A stretch of 64,000 nucleotides of DNA, from assembly GCA_963775575.1 (NCBI GenBank), contig CAVZJG010000003.1, positions 517,825 to 581,824 of the forward strand, read 5' to 3'. Below, in pieces: positions 49,418-57,945 of the stretch. Position numbers and translations under genes: made by a program. The notes below the pieces were generated by a model. That model was not told where the DNA came from, searched no databases, and saw nothing but the letters and a program-made list of their open reading frames with translations. Each line of letters opens with the position of its first letter. The stretch's first letter is position 1. This stretch comes from Roseiarcus sp963775575 (GTDB taxonomy: Bacteria; Pseudomonadota; Alphaproteobacteria; Rhizobiales; Beijerinckiaceae).

Positions 49418-50446
49418 CTAAGCAGCCTTCGGTTGCCCCCACTCGAAGGTCGTTCCGTCGACCCATATACAGTGCAGGATGACGGCGATCTTGCGGGCGA
49501 CGGCGACTTTGGCTTTCTTGGCGCCAACCCTCTTCATGAGGCGCATACCCCACGCCTTCAAGGTCGACCATTTCTTGGTGCGGTGGAGAAGCACGGTCGC
49601 CGCTTCGTAGAGGTAAGTTCGCAGCAGGCGATCTCCCCATCGTGACACATGGCCGGTCAGATCCATCTCCCCGGATTGTCTCCGACGCGGAGTTAGGCCG
49701 AGATATGCGCCAACGAGCGCCCCAGAGCGGAATCGCGAGGGATCGTCGATCGTGTGCCGGAACGTTACCGCCGTAACGACGCCGACGCCGGGAACGCTCA
49801 TCAACCGCCTCGTGGTCTCGTCCTCCTTCGCGAGGCGGCGAACCTGGTCGTCCAGCTTACGCTGCTCGCCACAGACATGCTCATGGATCGCGAGTAAGGG
49901 ATCGACGACGGCTCGAAGCGGATGATAATCGCCCAGAAGCTCGATAACCTGCTGCCGAAAGCGCAACCCGATCGCGCGGTCGAAGAGTAAGCCGTGCTCC
50001 TTCAGCATGCTACGAATTTGATTCTCCAGATCTCGGCGGATGCTGACGAGGCGCGACCTGGCGATCAGGACCGAACGGATGGCCTGACTTTCCTCGCTCT
50101 TGACGCTGACTTCCCGGTACCAGCCGACGCGAACGAGTTCGGCAAGCCCACGGGCGTCGTTCTGATCGCTCTTGTTCATTCGCGTCGACAATGCGGCATT
50201 GGCGTGCCGTGCATCGATACACACAACCGGCAGACCAACGCGCTTAAGCTCGTGCCAGAGCCAGCTTGCCATCGCGCCTGTTTCAAAACCGACACGTTCG
50301 GCGAGCGGCGCTCGCTTGCGAAGCAACGCGGTTAAGGCGCCAGGCTCCGACCTTGCCTTGCCCTCGAACAAGACCTTGCCGAAGTCGTCAATAACGCACA
50401 CCGAAGTCTCACGTTGCGACACGTCCAGTCCGACATAGTGCTTCAC
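49418..50446 (-). CDS. IS110-family transposase
   Basis: I chose GTG at 50446 (HYVGLDVSQRETSVCVIDDF at the start), giving 342 residues. The N-terminal DEDD RuvC-like domain shows GLDVSQ (first Asp), FETGA (Glu) and NKSDQNDARGLAEL (D-x-x-D). The C-terminal transposase_20 domain has LMSVPGVGVVTAVTFRHTID, then GAYLGLTPRRRQSGEMDLTG with the catalytic-serine region. IS110 elements use a bridge-RNA-type mechanism and lack terminal inverted repeats. It interrupts the recombinase gene that resumes at 50456. The stop overlaps the CTAA flank of the MITE. Confidence 0.93.
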   Translation of the reverse strand: MKHYVGLDVSQRETSVCVIDDFGKVLFEGKARSEPGALTALLRKRAPLAERVGFETGAMASWLWHELKRVGLPVVCIDARHANAALSTRMNKSDQNDARGLAELVRVGWYREVSVKSEESQAIRSVLIARSRLVSIRRDLENQIRSMLKEHGLLFDRAIGLRFRQQVIELLGDYHPLRAVVDPLLAIHEHVCGEQRKLDDQVRRLAKEDETTRRLMSVPGVGVVTAVTFRHTIDDPSRFRSGALVGAYLGLTPRRRQSGEMDLTGHVSRWGDRLLRTYLYEAATVLLHRTKKWSTLKAWGMRLMKRVGAKKAKVAVARKIAVILHCIWVDGTTFEWGQPKAA

Positions 50447-50455
50447 GGAGGGCGT

Positions 50456-51301
50456 GCTATCGATCGCATGACCGTCGAGGATCTGACGCCGTCCGTAGTC
50501 CGCAAGTTCCTCGACCACCTGGAACACGATCGCGAATGCAGCGGTGTCACCCGCAACCAAAGGCTCGCGACCATTCGATCATTGGCGCGGTTCATCGGCA
50601 TGCGCTCACCGGCGCATGTGGCCTGGTGCGCCGAAATACGGGCGACGCCGTTCAAGAAGACTGCCAAGACCGGGGTCGGGTATCTCGAAAAGGCCGAGAT
50701 GGATACCCTCCTGGCCCAACCGGATCGGCGTACGCCTCTCGGAGACCGCGACCATGCTCTGCTCCTGTTCTTGTACAACAGCGGTGCTCGCGCCGACGAA
50801 GCGGCGAAGCTGACCATCGACAGCCTGCAGCTGGGAGCACAATCGTTTGTGCTGCTACACGGCAAGGGAAACAAGTTCCGGACTTGTCCCTTGTGGCCGG
50901 TCACCGCGACGTCGCTGTCGCGGCTGATCGTCAACCGCGGCAAGAGCGATGCGGTCTTCTTGAACCGGAGCAATCAGCCATTGACGCGGTTCGGCATCCA
51001 TAGGCTCGTGACGCAATATGCCGAACGAGCCAGCAGGACTGTGCCGTCGATGGCCACGAAGCGGGTAAGCCCACACACAATCCGGCACACGACCGCGGTC
51101 CATCTGCTGCGCGCCGGGGTCGACATCAACACGATCCGCGCCTGGCTCGGGCACGTGTCTCTGGACACGACCCACGTCTACGCCGAGGTCGACATGGAAA
51201 TGAAGGCGAAGGCGCTCGCCCGGGTCGATGTCTCCGACCTGCAATCGAGGCCATGGCGGCGGCCGCTGCCGTCGCTGATGACGTTCCTGAAAACCATATA
51301 G
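50456..51301 (+). pseudogene. RIT-type tyrosine recombinase, 5' part lost to IS110
   Basis: Family sequence resumes at AIDRMTVEDLTPSVVRKFLD (50456), directly after the IS110 end, and runs to TAG at 51301 (281 codons). The catalytic domain is complete: NSGARADEAAKL (Arg), LLHGKGNKFR (Lys), SPHTIRHTTAVHLLRAG (His/Arg), RAWLGHVSLDTTHVYAE (His, Tyr). The N-terminal arm and about 60 residues of the core-binding domain are missing and not found beyond IS110. It resembles the third recombinase of recombinase-in-trio elements. A double dyad typical of an element end follows at 51313. Confidence 0.78.
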
Positions 51302-51312
51302 TCGCTCGCACT

Positions 51313-51382
51313 TATGTTGCGGCTCATGCCAGGGAATCCAGCTCTTCCCTGGCTTGCGCCACATAAGCTGGGCCGCAACATA
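51313..51382. repeat. Nested inverted repeat ending the recombinase element
   Basis: Outer arms TATGTTGCGGC (51313-51323) and GCCGCAACATA (51372-51382) are perfect. Inside, CCAGGGAA (51329-51336) pairs with TTCCCTGG (51345-51352). The outer right arm ends exactly one base before the surviving istA sequence (51383). This looks like the recombination end of the RIT-type unit inserted into istA. Confidence 0.65.
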
Positions 51383-51739
51383 ACGGCTGTAGCCATAGCC
51401 CTCGGGCTGGATCTCTCGGTATTCCTCCCAGAGAATCATCATCGTGACGCCGGGGCGCTTCAGTTCGCGCGCCAAGGCCGCCCAGTCCGGCTCGACCCGC
51501 CGCCGCTGGCCGGTCGCAATCCCGGCGCGCCCAAAGAGCTGGAGTTCCAGAGCCTCCTCGGTGACGTCGTCGCCCAGCGGCCACGCCAACCCTGCCGCCG
51601 CCGCCCGTTTCAGATTGTCCTGGATCGTGCTGCGCGCCACGCCCAGACGCCGCCCGATCTCGCGGGCGCTCACCCCATCGTGGTGAAGTCGCAATAGATG
51701 TCGCAATTGTCGCATGCTCAGTTCCCGCTTCGCCGGCAT
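51383..51739 (-). pseudogene. IS21 istA fragment (N-terminal 119 codons)
   Basis: ATG at 51739 begins MPAKRELSMRQLRHLLRLHH then DGVSAREIGRRLGVARSTIQ, the helix-turn-helix of an IS21-family IstA. It continues through PDWAALARELKRPGVTMMIL and EGYGYSR. It then ends abruptly at 51383 next to the RIT inverted repeat. The DDE domain and istB are missing. IS21-like terminal repeats occur upstream at 51828-51896. Confidence 0.8.
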
Positions 51740-51827
51740 CCCAATCTCCTCGTCGATCATCGACGAAGCAGGAGTGCCGCAGTTTCTGAACCGCGGGGAG
51801 CAAACGGTGAGAGCCCTGACCGGCTCA

Positions 51828-51896
51828 GGTGGCCGGCTTCAAATCGGAATGGTGGCCGGAATCAAATCGGAACGGTGGCCGGCTTCAAATCGGAAT
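51828..51896 (+). repeat. Three tandem 23-bp IS21-type terminal repeats
   Basis: Three adjacent 23-bp units start at 51828, 51851 and 51874, each GGTGGCCGGC or GGTGGCCGGA followed by a TCAAATCGGAA core. Multiple short terminal repeats are a property of IS21-family ends. They lie about 90 bases upstream of the istA fragment. A degenerate fourth unit may follow at 51901. Similar units occur at 54983-55075 in the same orientation. Confidence 0.75.
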
Positions 51897-51897
51897 C

Positions 51898-52850
51898 GCC
51901 GGCCGGATTGCGTCGGAATTCGCAGAATGAACGGGCCAGCGCGGCGGCGACGGCTTTTCGGACGGTGGGCAGCGTCGGCTGAGGGGGACCGGCGAGGATT
52001 CTTTTTCCCCCGGCCGCGGCGGCGAGGCGGCGATGCTGGAGGAAGGCGTAGGCGATCATCGCCATCAACGCGTGGCGATGCAGGCCTTGCCACGAACGGC
52101 CCTCGAAGTGGTCGAGGCCGAGTTCTTCTTTGAGTTGCTGGTGAGCCTGCTCGCACACCCAGCGCGCCTTGATCGTGGCGGCGAGCGTTTTCAGATCGGT
52201 GTCGGCCGGGAGGTTGGCGAGATAGTATTTCTGTTCCCCCGAGACGCGCCGCTCGCCGACCAGCCAGACCTCTTCGCCGGGCATGTGCTGCATGCCTTTG
52301 TCGCCAATGCGTTGCGGCTCTCCATCGGCGACGCGCACGCGCAGAGCGGCGAAGCGGGCTTTCAGCAGGCCTTTGGTTCCCTTGCGCCACGCGACCACGC
52401 GCCATTTTTCATTGGCGAGCGTCTCCTCTGCGCTCTTGGAGAGAACGTCGGGCACATGGCGTTTGCGCGGCCGGCCGCGGCCGGCGACGGGAAAGACGAG
52501 TTCGACATCGCGCGGATAGACCTTTTGATGACGAGGAACGCCGACCGCCCAGGCAAGATGGCGCGCGCTCAGGGCCTGGCGAAACTCTGCGCTCATGCCA
52601 TAGCCGGCGTCGATCTCGAACGTCGGCTTTCCCTTGGCCTCTTTGGTCTTCCGCAAATAGCGCCGATAGGCGGAATTGCCGATCAGCGCCTTGTCGCCTT
52701 TTTCCAATTGCCGCGCCAAGCCGGCAAGGATCGCCCCGCGATCCCCACACTCCTTCTCGGCCTGCGCCTCGTTGCGGCAGATGAGGTAGCGCTTGCCCTC
52801 GATCTCCAGCGACTCCCGACAATCTCCTGCGCGGCAAGGCTCTTGCGGTT
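51898..52850 (-). pseudogene. IS701-family transposase, frameshifted
   Basis: The main frame encodes EIDAGYGMSAEFRQALSARH, WAVGVPRHQKVYPRDVELVF, AATIKARWVCEQAHQQLKEE and LGLDHFEGRSWQGLHRHALM then AMIAYAFLQHRR. This is the C-terminal two thirds of an IS701-type DDE transposase. The N-terminal part lies in other frames (for example ALPHLPQRGAGREGVWGSRG near 52770), so at least one frameshift breaks it. The 3' end runs into the IS21-type repeats. It is probably inactive. Confidence 0.75.
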
Positions 52851-52892
52851 GGCCAGAAACTTAAAATTCGCCGGATTGCGCCAGCGGAACAT

Positions 52893-53289
52893 TTACCAAC
52901 TTTGGCACTTGGCCTCTGTTCATACAGCGCTCAAGGTCGGTCCAGTCGAGGTAACTCGACACGACGTTCCAAGAAATTCATAATGATTGCACCTCTCAAT
53001 TCTTGCTCAAGAAATGCGATACAATTGCGATTGTTGCTGCGTATTCCACAATAACCGTGAAAACAACAGTTGCATAATTATCTGTTTACATAACACGCCA
53101 TTATTAACAGAGATCAACACTTGATTTACCAATTATAACCGACCTAATATATAATCAATTACGCAGATTAACATCTGCTATCGGTGCTGGTTAAAGAATT
53201 GCGAATCGTTTCATTACATTAGTTCGCCAGGATTTCAAGGCCCCTCAAATCACCTTCCCTAGTCTCGCGCCATCGAATGGAGGCGCGAG
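52893..53289. other. AT-rich intergenic region
   Basis: This is about 400 bases, unusually AT-rich for the window. Runs such as CATAATTATCTGTTTACATA and CCTAATATATAATCAATTAC lie between 53060 and 53160. No gene is seen. It could hold the promoter of the BTLCP gene (ATG 53290) or be a foreign insertion. A GGAGG-type ribosome-binding stretch (AATGGAGGCGCGAG) precedes the ATG. Confidence 0.45.
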
Positions 53290-54519
53290 ATGTGCAAGAA
53301 CTTGGCGGGGCTCGCGGCGGGGGCCATCATCGCGATCATCAACATTTCCGTGGGCTGGGCTTCTCCTTCGGCCGCCACAATGCGCGAAGGCGGCTACGCG
53401 CTCGCGCCTTTTTCTTTCGTCAAGTTCTGCCTCGACTATCCCGGCGATTGCCCGAAATCGGCTGGCCCAGGCCGCGTCCACCTGACCAGCGGACGCATGG
53501 CCGAACTCGCGAGCGTCAATCGCGCCGTCAACCATTCCATTCGACCGACGCCGGACGCCTCGACGTTCCGCTATTGGAAGCTCGACGTGAACGCCGGCGA
53601 CTGCAACAGCTTCGCGGTTGAGAAGCGCCATGAGCTGATCCAGCGCGGCTGGCCCGCGGCAGCGCTCGCGCTCACCGTCGCCAGGACCTCATGGGGCGAA
53701 GGCCATTTGGTGGTCACCGTGCGCACCAACCAGGGCGATCTCGTCCTCGACAATCTGCGATCGACGATCGTCCCCTGGCAGAGGACGGGCTACGATTGGA
53801 TCATGCGCCAATCGGAGCGCAACCCGCAATATTGGGTCGACCTTGACGGCGGGCGGGCCGGGCCGGTCTACGCCGCAGCTGATCTCGACGACGCGACGGC
53901 CGTCGCCAAGGCCGACGAAACGACCCCGGTCGCTGAGGCCGACGACGCAGCTGACGTGCGCGAACCGATCAATGGCAAGCAGGTCGTCGCTGTGGCCGAC
54001 GCCGGATTGAAGCCAGCGAGCGCCCTTCGCGTCGCCCATGTCCATGGCGTCGGGCCCGATGCTCCGACGCCGTCGCTCCGCGAATCCGACAAGCTGGCGA
54101 TGGCCGTGGCCGATATCGCAGGCAAGCGAGCGGACGCTCCCCGCTCGCCCGACGTGACGAGCCTCGAGGCCGATGCCGCCGCCGCGGCGCTCGACGAAGC
54201 CAACAAGTTGGCGATAGCTGCGGCCGATATCGCAGGCGAGCGATCGGACGCCCCTCGCTCTCCTGACGTGACGAGGCTCGAGGCCGACGCGGCGACCGCA
54301 GCGCTCGACGAGTCCAAGCTACAAGCGGCAAAGGCTTCAATCGCCGAACTGTCGCGCTGGATCGCCGTCAATCGCGATGCCGCCGCCTCCGTCGTGGATG
54401 GGTTGGTCGCGGTTCTTGATCGATTGATCGAGACAAGCCCGATGAAGCCGGCGCAACAGGACGAGAGAGAAGCCACGGCGGCCGATCCCAATGACCCGAC
54501 GCTGTTCGGGTTCATCTAA
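53290..54519 (+). CDS. BTLCP transglutaminase-like cysteine proteinase with C-terminal repeats
   Basis: This 409-residue protein has a signal segment (residues 5-30). The BTLCP (DUF920) domain has a complete catalytic triad: Cys105 in NAGDCNSFAVEKRHEL, His139 in WGEGHLVVTV and Asp154 in DLVLDNLRST. Conserved ADL/WVDL strands follow to about residue 190. Related LapG proteins cleave surface adhesins, but many BTLCP genes stand alone as here. The extra 210-residue C-terminus is Ala/Asp-rich. It contains a 38-residue tandem repeat (KLAMAVADIAGKRADAPRSP then DVTSLEADAAAAALDEAN), about two copies plus a partial third. The extension is atypical and probably extended and helical. Confidence 0.82.
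   Translation: MCKNLAGLAAGAIIAIINISVGWASPSAATMREGGYALAPFSFVKFCLDYPGDCPKSAGPGRVHLTSGRMAELASVNRAVNHSIRPTPDASTFRYWKLDVNAGDCNSFAVEKRHELIQRGWPAAALALTVARTSWGEGHLVVTVRTNQGDLVLDNLRSTIVPWQRTGYDWIMRQSERNPQYWVDLDGGRAGPVYAAADLDDATAVAKADETTPVAEADDAADVREPINGKQVVAVADAGLKPASALRVAHVHGVGPDAPTPSLRESDKLAMAVADIAGKRADAPRSPDVTSLEADAAAAALDEANKLAIAAADIAGERSDAPRSPDVTRLEADAATAALDESKLQAAKASIAELSRWIAVNRDAAASVVDGLVAVLDRLIETSPMKPAQQDEREATAADPNDPTLFGFI
54091..54318 (+). repeat. 114-bp coding tandem repeat in the BTLCP gene
   Basis: Two units (54091-54204 and 54205-54318) encode 38-residue repeats with conserved ADIAG-RxDAPRSPDVT-LEADAA-AALDE. A third begins at 54319 (KLQAAKASIAE). DNA identity between units is high, implying recent duplication. 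Confidence 0.75.
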
Positions 54520-55099
54520 ACGTCGATCGGTTCGCCGACAAACGCTTCGATCGGATGGATCCGCGTCTAAGGAGGCGGCGGGGATTGTCTCCGACGGAGA
54601 TGACGTCAGCTGCGACCGCCGCTGTCACGGGCGATAACTTCGGCGGACACTCATCGATTTTATTGAGCCCTGTTCGGAATGGCTCCGGCGCTCGGCCTGC
54701 GCAGCACGCGATCGGAGGCCTATCTGCGGCGTTTGAGGATTGGCCTTACCGCGCCTCGACGGGAAGAGTCCGCGGCCAAGCTCACCGAGACCATGACGAC
54801 CCTCGCGGTAAAATATCTGGTTTGGCGGCGCTTCCAAGCCCTCCGAGGCGGCGACCCAGCATCGATCGGGCGGGAAATTCCACCGAGCGCGAGGCCGCGG
54901 CGCGTCTCAGGTCGCCGCACCCGATAGACGCCAAACCGGCCAAGCCAAACATCATCACCACGATCCGCGGAAGCAGACCCCAGGTGGCCGACATCAAATC
55001 GGAACCCCGGCCGGCTTCAAATCGGAATCGGTGGCCGGCTTCCTATTGGAATGCGTGGCCGGCTTCGTCGGAATCCGCACTCCTTGTTGTCAGCCAGGC
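54520..55099. other. Region of IS debris
   Basis: No intact gene is supported here. The last part (54983-55075) carries IS21-type terminal repeats. The segment before it holds short frames without family signatures and may be decayed IS sequence. Confidence 0.4.
54983..55075 (+). repeat. Second cluster of IS21-type terminal repeats
   Basis: Four units of about 23 bases (from 54983, 55006, 55030 and about 55054) share GGTGGCCGGC...TCAAATCGGAA-like sequence with the cluster at 51828. They have more divergence and run in the same orientation. No istA lies beside them. They are probably the end of a second, deleted IS21 copy. Confidence 0.65.
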
Positions 55100-55498
55100 T
55101 CAGACCGGCGCGGGGCTCGCCAATGGCGCGGCGTGACGCTGGCCGATCGGCAGATCGAGCTTGATTTCCTCATAGGGAACGCGCGGCTTCACGGCACCGC
55201 CCTCGCCTTTGAGCAGTTCGACCAGGCCGAAGCGTTCCATGCTTTTCAGCGTGCGCGACAGGTTGGACTTCGCCCGCCCTGACAGAGTTTCCAGCTCGGC
55301 AAGCGAATTCGGTTGCTGCTCGATGATGAGATCGAGCAGCAGGCGGTTTCGGTCCGACAACACGCGGGCGAGGCTTTCGATCGACGTGAACCACAGCTTG
55401 GGTTCATCGGGTCCAAGTTTCAGCTCGCCGCGCGCGACGGCCATTGTGCGCGCCTTCATGTCCGCCATCGACGCGATGCCAATTCGAAGGGTCTTCAT
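55100..55498 (-). CDS. tumA: TumA-like HTH antitoxin
   Basis: ATG at 55498 overlaps the tumE stop (ATGA) and gives 132 residues. The winged-helix region reads VLSDRNRLLLDLIIEQQPNS, then LAELETLSGRAKSNLSRTLK, then SMERFGLVELLKGEGG (residues 45-105). This matches the HTH antitoxin (HVO_A0114-like) encoded with DUF6516/TumE toxins. It should repress the operon and neutralise TumE. The order toxin then antitoxin is as expected for this family. Confidence 0.75.
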   Translation of the reverse strand: MKTLRIGIASMADMKARTMAVARGELKLGPDEPKLWFTSIESLARVLSDRNRLLLDLIIEQQPNSLAELETLSGRAKSNLSRTLKSMERFGLVELLKGEGGAVKPRVPYEEIKLDLPIGQRHAAPLASPAPV

Positions 55499-55869
55499 GG
55501 GGTCGCTCCTCTCTCGCGCAATACGGCCTCGACGTCGTTCCAGAAATCCCGCACCAGCGTCGCCGCGTCGCTGAAGGCATAAGGCGTTGTCCGGCCGTGC
55601 CGGTGGCGATGATCGTGCGTCGCGCTTGCGCGCCGCCCTGGCCCGCTTCCGGCGCTGACTGCGTGCGCATTGTCGTAGCCGACCAGGCGCTCGCCGTTGG
55701 CCGCGTGCAAGGTCAGCGCGTAGCCGATCCCGTGGGGCCGCTCCGGCGAGGGCGCGACTTGCTTGACGACCACCTTGACCCAATGCGCGCCGTTCGGATC
55801 GACGACGAGGACGACGCCATCAAGCGCGAGCAGAACGTCCAGCCCCGGATCATGTTTTGGCCTCGTCAT
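55495..55869 (-). CDS. tumE: TumE-like toxin (DUF6516)
   Basis: This 124-residue protein begins PKHDPGLDVLLALDGVVLVV then DPNGAHWVKVVVKQVAPSPE, followed by RPHGIGYALTLHAANGERLV and GYDNAHAVSAGSG. It ends PYAFSDAATLVRDFWNDVEA. These are features of the DUF6516/TumE toxin family, including the HRHRHG-rich loop and GYDNAH motif. It is translated upstream of and overlaps tumA. The pair probably stabilises the region or defends against phage. It appears intact. Confidence 0.78.
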   Translation of the reverse strand: MTRPKHDPGLDVLLALDGVVLVVDPNGAHWVKVVVKQVAPSPERPHGIGYALTLHAANGERLVGYDNAHAVSAGSGPGRRASATHDHRHRHGRTTPYAFSDAATLVRDFWNDVEAVLRERGATP

Positions 55870-56053
55870 TACCCACTAAGGTTATCACGAGATGATAACA
55901 CATGCAAGAGCGTTTCACAGATTGTCTCAGTCTTGGCGGCTGAAATTGGCGTTCACGAATATGCGTTGTCGCGAGTATGGTGTTATCGCAAGTTCAGGCC
56001 GTGCGTGGCAATGCGCTAACGCGCTTTTGACCACGTCACGCCAGGACGAAACG
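55870..56053. other. Intergenic region between two TA loci
   Basis: It contains GGTTATCACGAGATGATAACA at about 55880, a near-palindrome (TTATCACG...GATGATAA) upstream of the tumE start. This could be the operon operator. No gene is present. Confidence 0.4.
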
Positions 56054-56374
56054 TCAGCGGGGCCGCGGCGTGACGTAGAATTCAAGGCCCGCTTGTTTCT
56101 GCAAGTACCCGATGACTCCGAAAAGGTTGCGCGCCTGTGGATTGCCGCGCGGGCTGAACATGCGGATTAAGCTCTTGGGCGGCGTGTCCGTCGCTTCGCC
56201 GAGCTTTTCGAAGCCGACCGTCGCCTTAATGTAGTCGCGCAGGATCGCCTTGCCGGTTTCAACATCGCCGGTCAGCATCGTGTCAATTCCTTCGCGAAGG
56301 AGCGCTTCGGCGAAAGCGGAATCGTCCGCCACACGCCGCTGCACCAGTTCCTTGAAGCTCTTTGTCAGGGCCAT
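56054..56374 (-). CDS. HigA-like antitoxin (addiction module antidote)
   Basis: I chose ATG at 56374 (MALTKSFKELVQRRVADDSA), giving 106 residues. It continues FAEALLREGIDTMLTGDVET, then LRDYIKATVGFEKLGEATDT and PPKSLIRMFSPRGNPQARNL, then FGVIGYLQKQAG. This is the HTH antitoxin paired with Gp49/HigB-like toxins of the PF05973 group. The upstream toxin gene is truncated by an IS3 fragment, so the antitoxin is probably an orphan. Confidence 0.78.
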   Translation of the reverse strand: MALTKSFKELVQRRVADDSAFAEALLREGIDTMLTGDVETGKAILRDYIKATVGFEKLGEATDTPPKSLIRMFSPRGNPQARNLFGVIGYLQKQAGLEFYVTPRPR

Positions 56375-56385
56375 GTCCGCCTCCA

Positions 56386-56574
56386 TCATCGCGCGCGCGG
56401 CCTTCGCCGCTTGTAATCCAGCCAACTGGACTTCGCCGTCTCAATGTCCCGTTGCTGGCGCTGCTTGGCGCCGCCCGTCAGCAAGATCACCAGCTCGTCG
56501 CCGTCGCGCCCGAAATAAACCCGATATCCTGGTCCCCAATCAATTCGGTATTCGAGGACCCCCTCGCCTACCGC
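56386..56574 (-). pseudogene. Gp49/HigB-like toxin, N-terminus removed by IS3
   Basis: The surviving frame reads AVGEGVLEYRIDWGPGYRVY then FGRDGDELVILLTGGAKQRQ, ending SSWLDYKRRRPRAR. This is the C-terminal about 60 residues of a phage-derived Gp49-like (PF05973) toxin, normally about 100 residues. The 5' part is replaced by an IS3 transposase fragment starting at about 56577 on the other strand. It lies 11 bases before the HigA-like gene, so it is the inactivated partner. Confidence 0.75.
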
Positions 56575-56576
56575 TT

Positions 56577-57085
56577 TGGCGTTCGTCGAGCGGCCCAATC
56601 AGGTCTGGGCGATGGACATCACCTACATCCCGATGGCGCGCGGCTTCATCTATCTGGCCGCCGTCGTCGACTGGTTCAGCCGACGGGTTCTTTCGCATCG
56701 CGTTTCCATCACGATGGAGGCCGGCTTCTGCGTCGAGGCGCTCGACGAAGCTCTGGCCAAATATGGCCGCTGCGAGATTTTCAACACCGACCAAGGAAGC
56801 CAGTTCACCAGCGAGGCCTTCGCCGGCGTCCTGCTCGAAAACGACATCGCCATCAGCATGGATGGCAAAGGCGCCTGGCGCGACAACGTCTTTGTCGAGC
56901 GCATCTGGAAATCGGTTAAATACGAGGAGGTCTATCTGCGCGCTTACGACAGCGTGGGCGAAGCGCGCGCCTGCCTGGGCCGATATCTCGATTTCTACAA
57001 TCGGCGCCGTCCGCACTCCAGCCTTGACCGACGCACGCCGGACGAGGCTTACTTCGCTCTGGCGACCGCCAAGGCGGCCGCATGA
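56577..57085 (+). pseudogene. IS3-family OrfB transposase, C-terminal fragment
   Basis: The frame reads VERPNQVWAMDITYIPMARG then FIYLAAVVDWFSRRVLSHRV, followed by CEIFNTDQGSQFTSEAFAGV and YLDFYNRRRPHSSLDRRTPD. This is an rve integrase core with all three catalytic acidic residues (MDIT, FNTDQG, ERIWKSVKYEE). About 100 N-terminal residues and OrfA are missing. The 5' truncation point coincides with the toxin relic. Without OrfA it should be inactive. Confidence 0.8.
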
Positions 57086-57299
57086 ACTTTCCGCCGCCGC
57101 GTGTGGGATGCGACTCCGGTCGGGCTACGCCCTCCCTCCGTCACACCCCACACGCGGCAAAACACAACCCGAGAGAACCGGCAGAACGCCACTTATCGTT
57201 CGCGGAAACCTGTTCAGACAAGCCGAGCCAGCGCTTGACGCCGTCCGGTGCCGTCCATCCATCACAGCGGCGCCGATTTTCAGTGATGAAATCACTACA

Positions 57300-57937
57300 T
57301 CAATTCGTCGGAGCGCGAGGCAAATATCGGTTCAGCTGTCTATCGACTAGGTACGCAGCGGTCGTCAACAACACTATTGCCCCCATTAATCCAAAGCCAC
57401 CTCTGGCGCGATTCCAGTCAACGAGAAGCGGAACGTGCAAAACGTAGATCCCATATGATACTGATGCAAGAGCGCCTGCTGGCTTCGCAAATCTCGCTAG
57501 TGGCGACGCAATTTTGGTACCTATTGGGCCGAATAGGACAAGTAGCATTATTAGCGCGAACGCAAAATGGCGCAGCATCAAGAATGGATACAAACCGAGA
57601 CCACGGTAGCCGTTGAAAAATATGGCCGCGGCCGCAAGCATCGTGAGACACAGCAACCAGAATAGAGGCACCCCGATTGAGCGGGCATCTCTTGCCCCTC
57701 TAACATAAGCATCCGCAGCCATTGCGCCGCACCACCAAACAAGAAAATACGCGGAGACTAGCGCCCAGTGATTGGGAGCAATGACGTATACTACATATGC
57801 GGCACAACACGCTATGCCAATCGAGTGGTTCGCCGCAGATGGAAACCGGAGCCAAAAGCTGAGCACAAACGGAAACACGACGTAGAACGCAACCTCGTAC
57901 GAAAGTGACCAGAGAGGATCGTCATGGAGGTATGGGT
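57300..57937 (-). pseudogene. Acyltransferase-3 gene, C-terminal half
   Basis: Minus-strand sequence from 57937 reads VDPYLHDDPLWSLSYEVAFY then VVFPFVLSFWLRF, followed by about seven membrane helices to the stop at 57300 (NRYLPRAPTN). This is the C-terminal part of an OafA/YrhL-type acyltransferase 3. The N-terminal half is at 59439-59850 beyond the IS66 insertion. Such enzymes O-acetylate or acylate surface polysaccharides. The gene is split and probably inactive. Confidence 0.85.
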
Positions 57938-57945
57938 CTACAATG

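Noticed and set aside
51828..51896. CRISPR array
   Set aside because: The three 23-bp repeats are directly adjacent with no spacers and match IS21-type terminal repeats.
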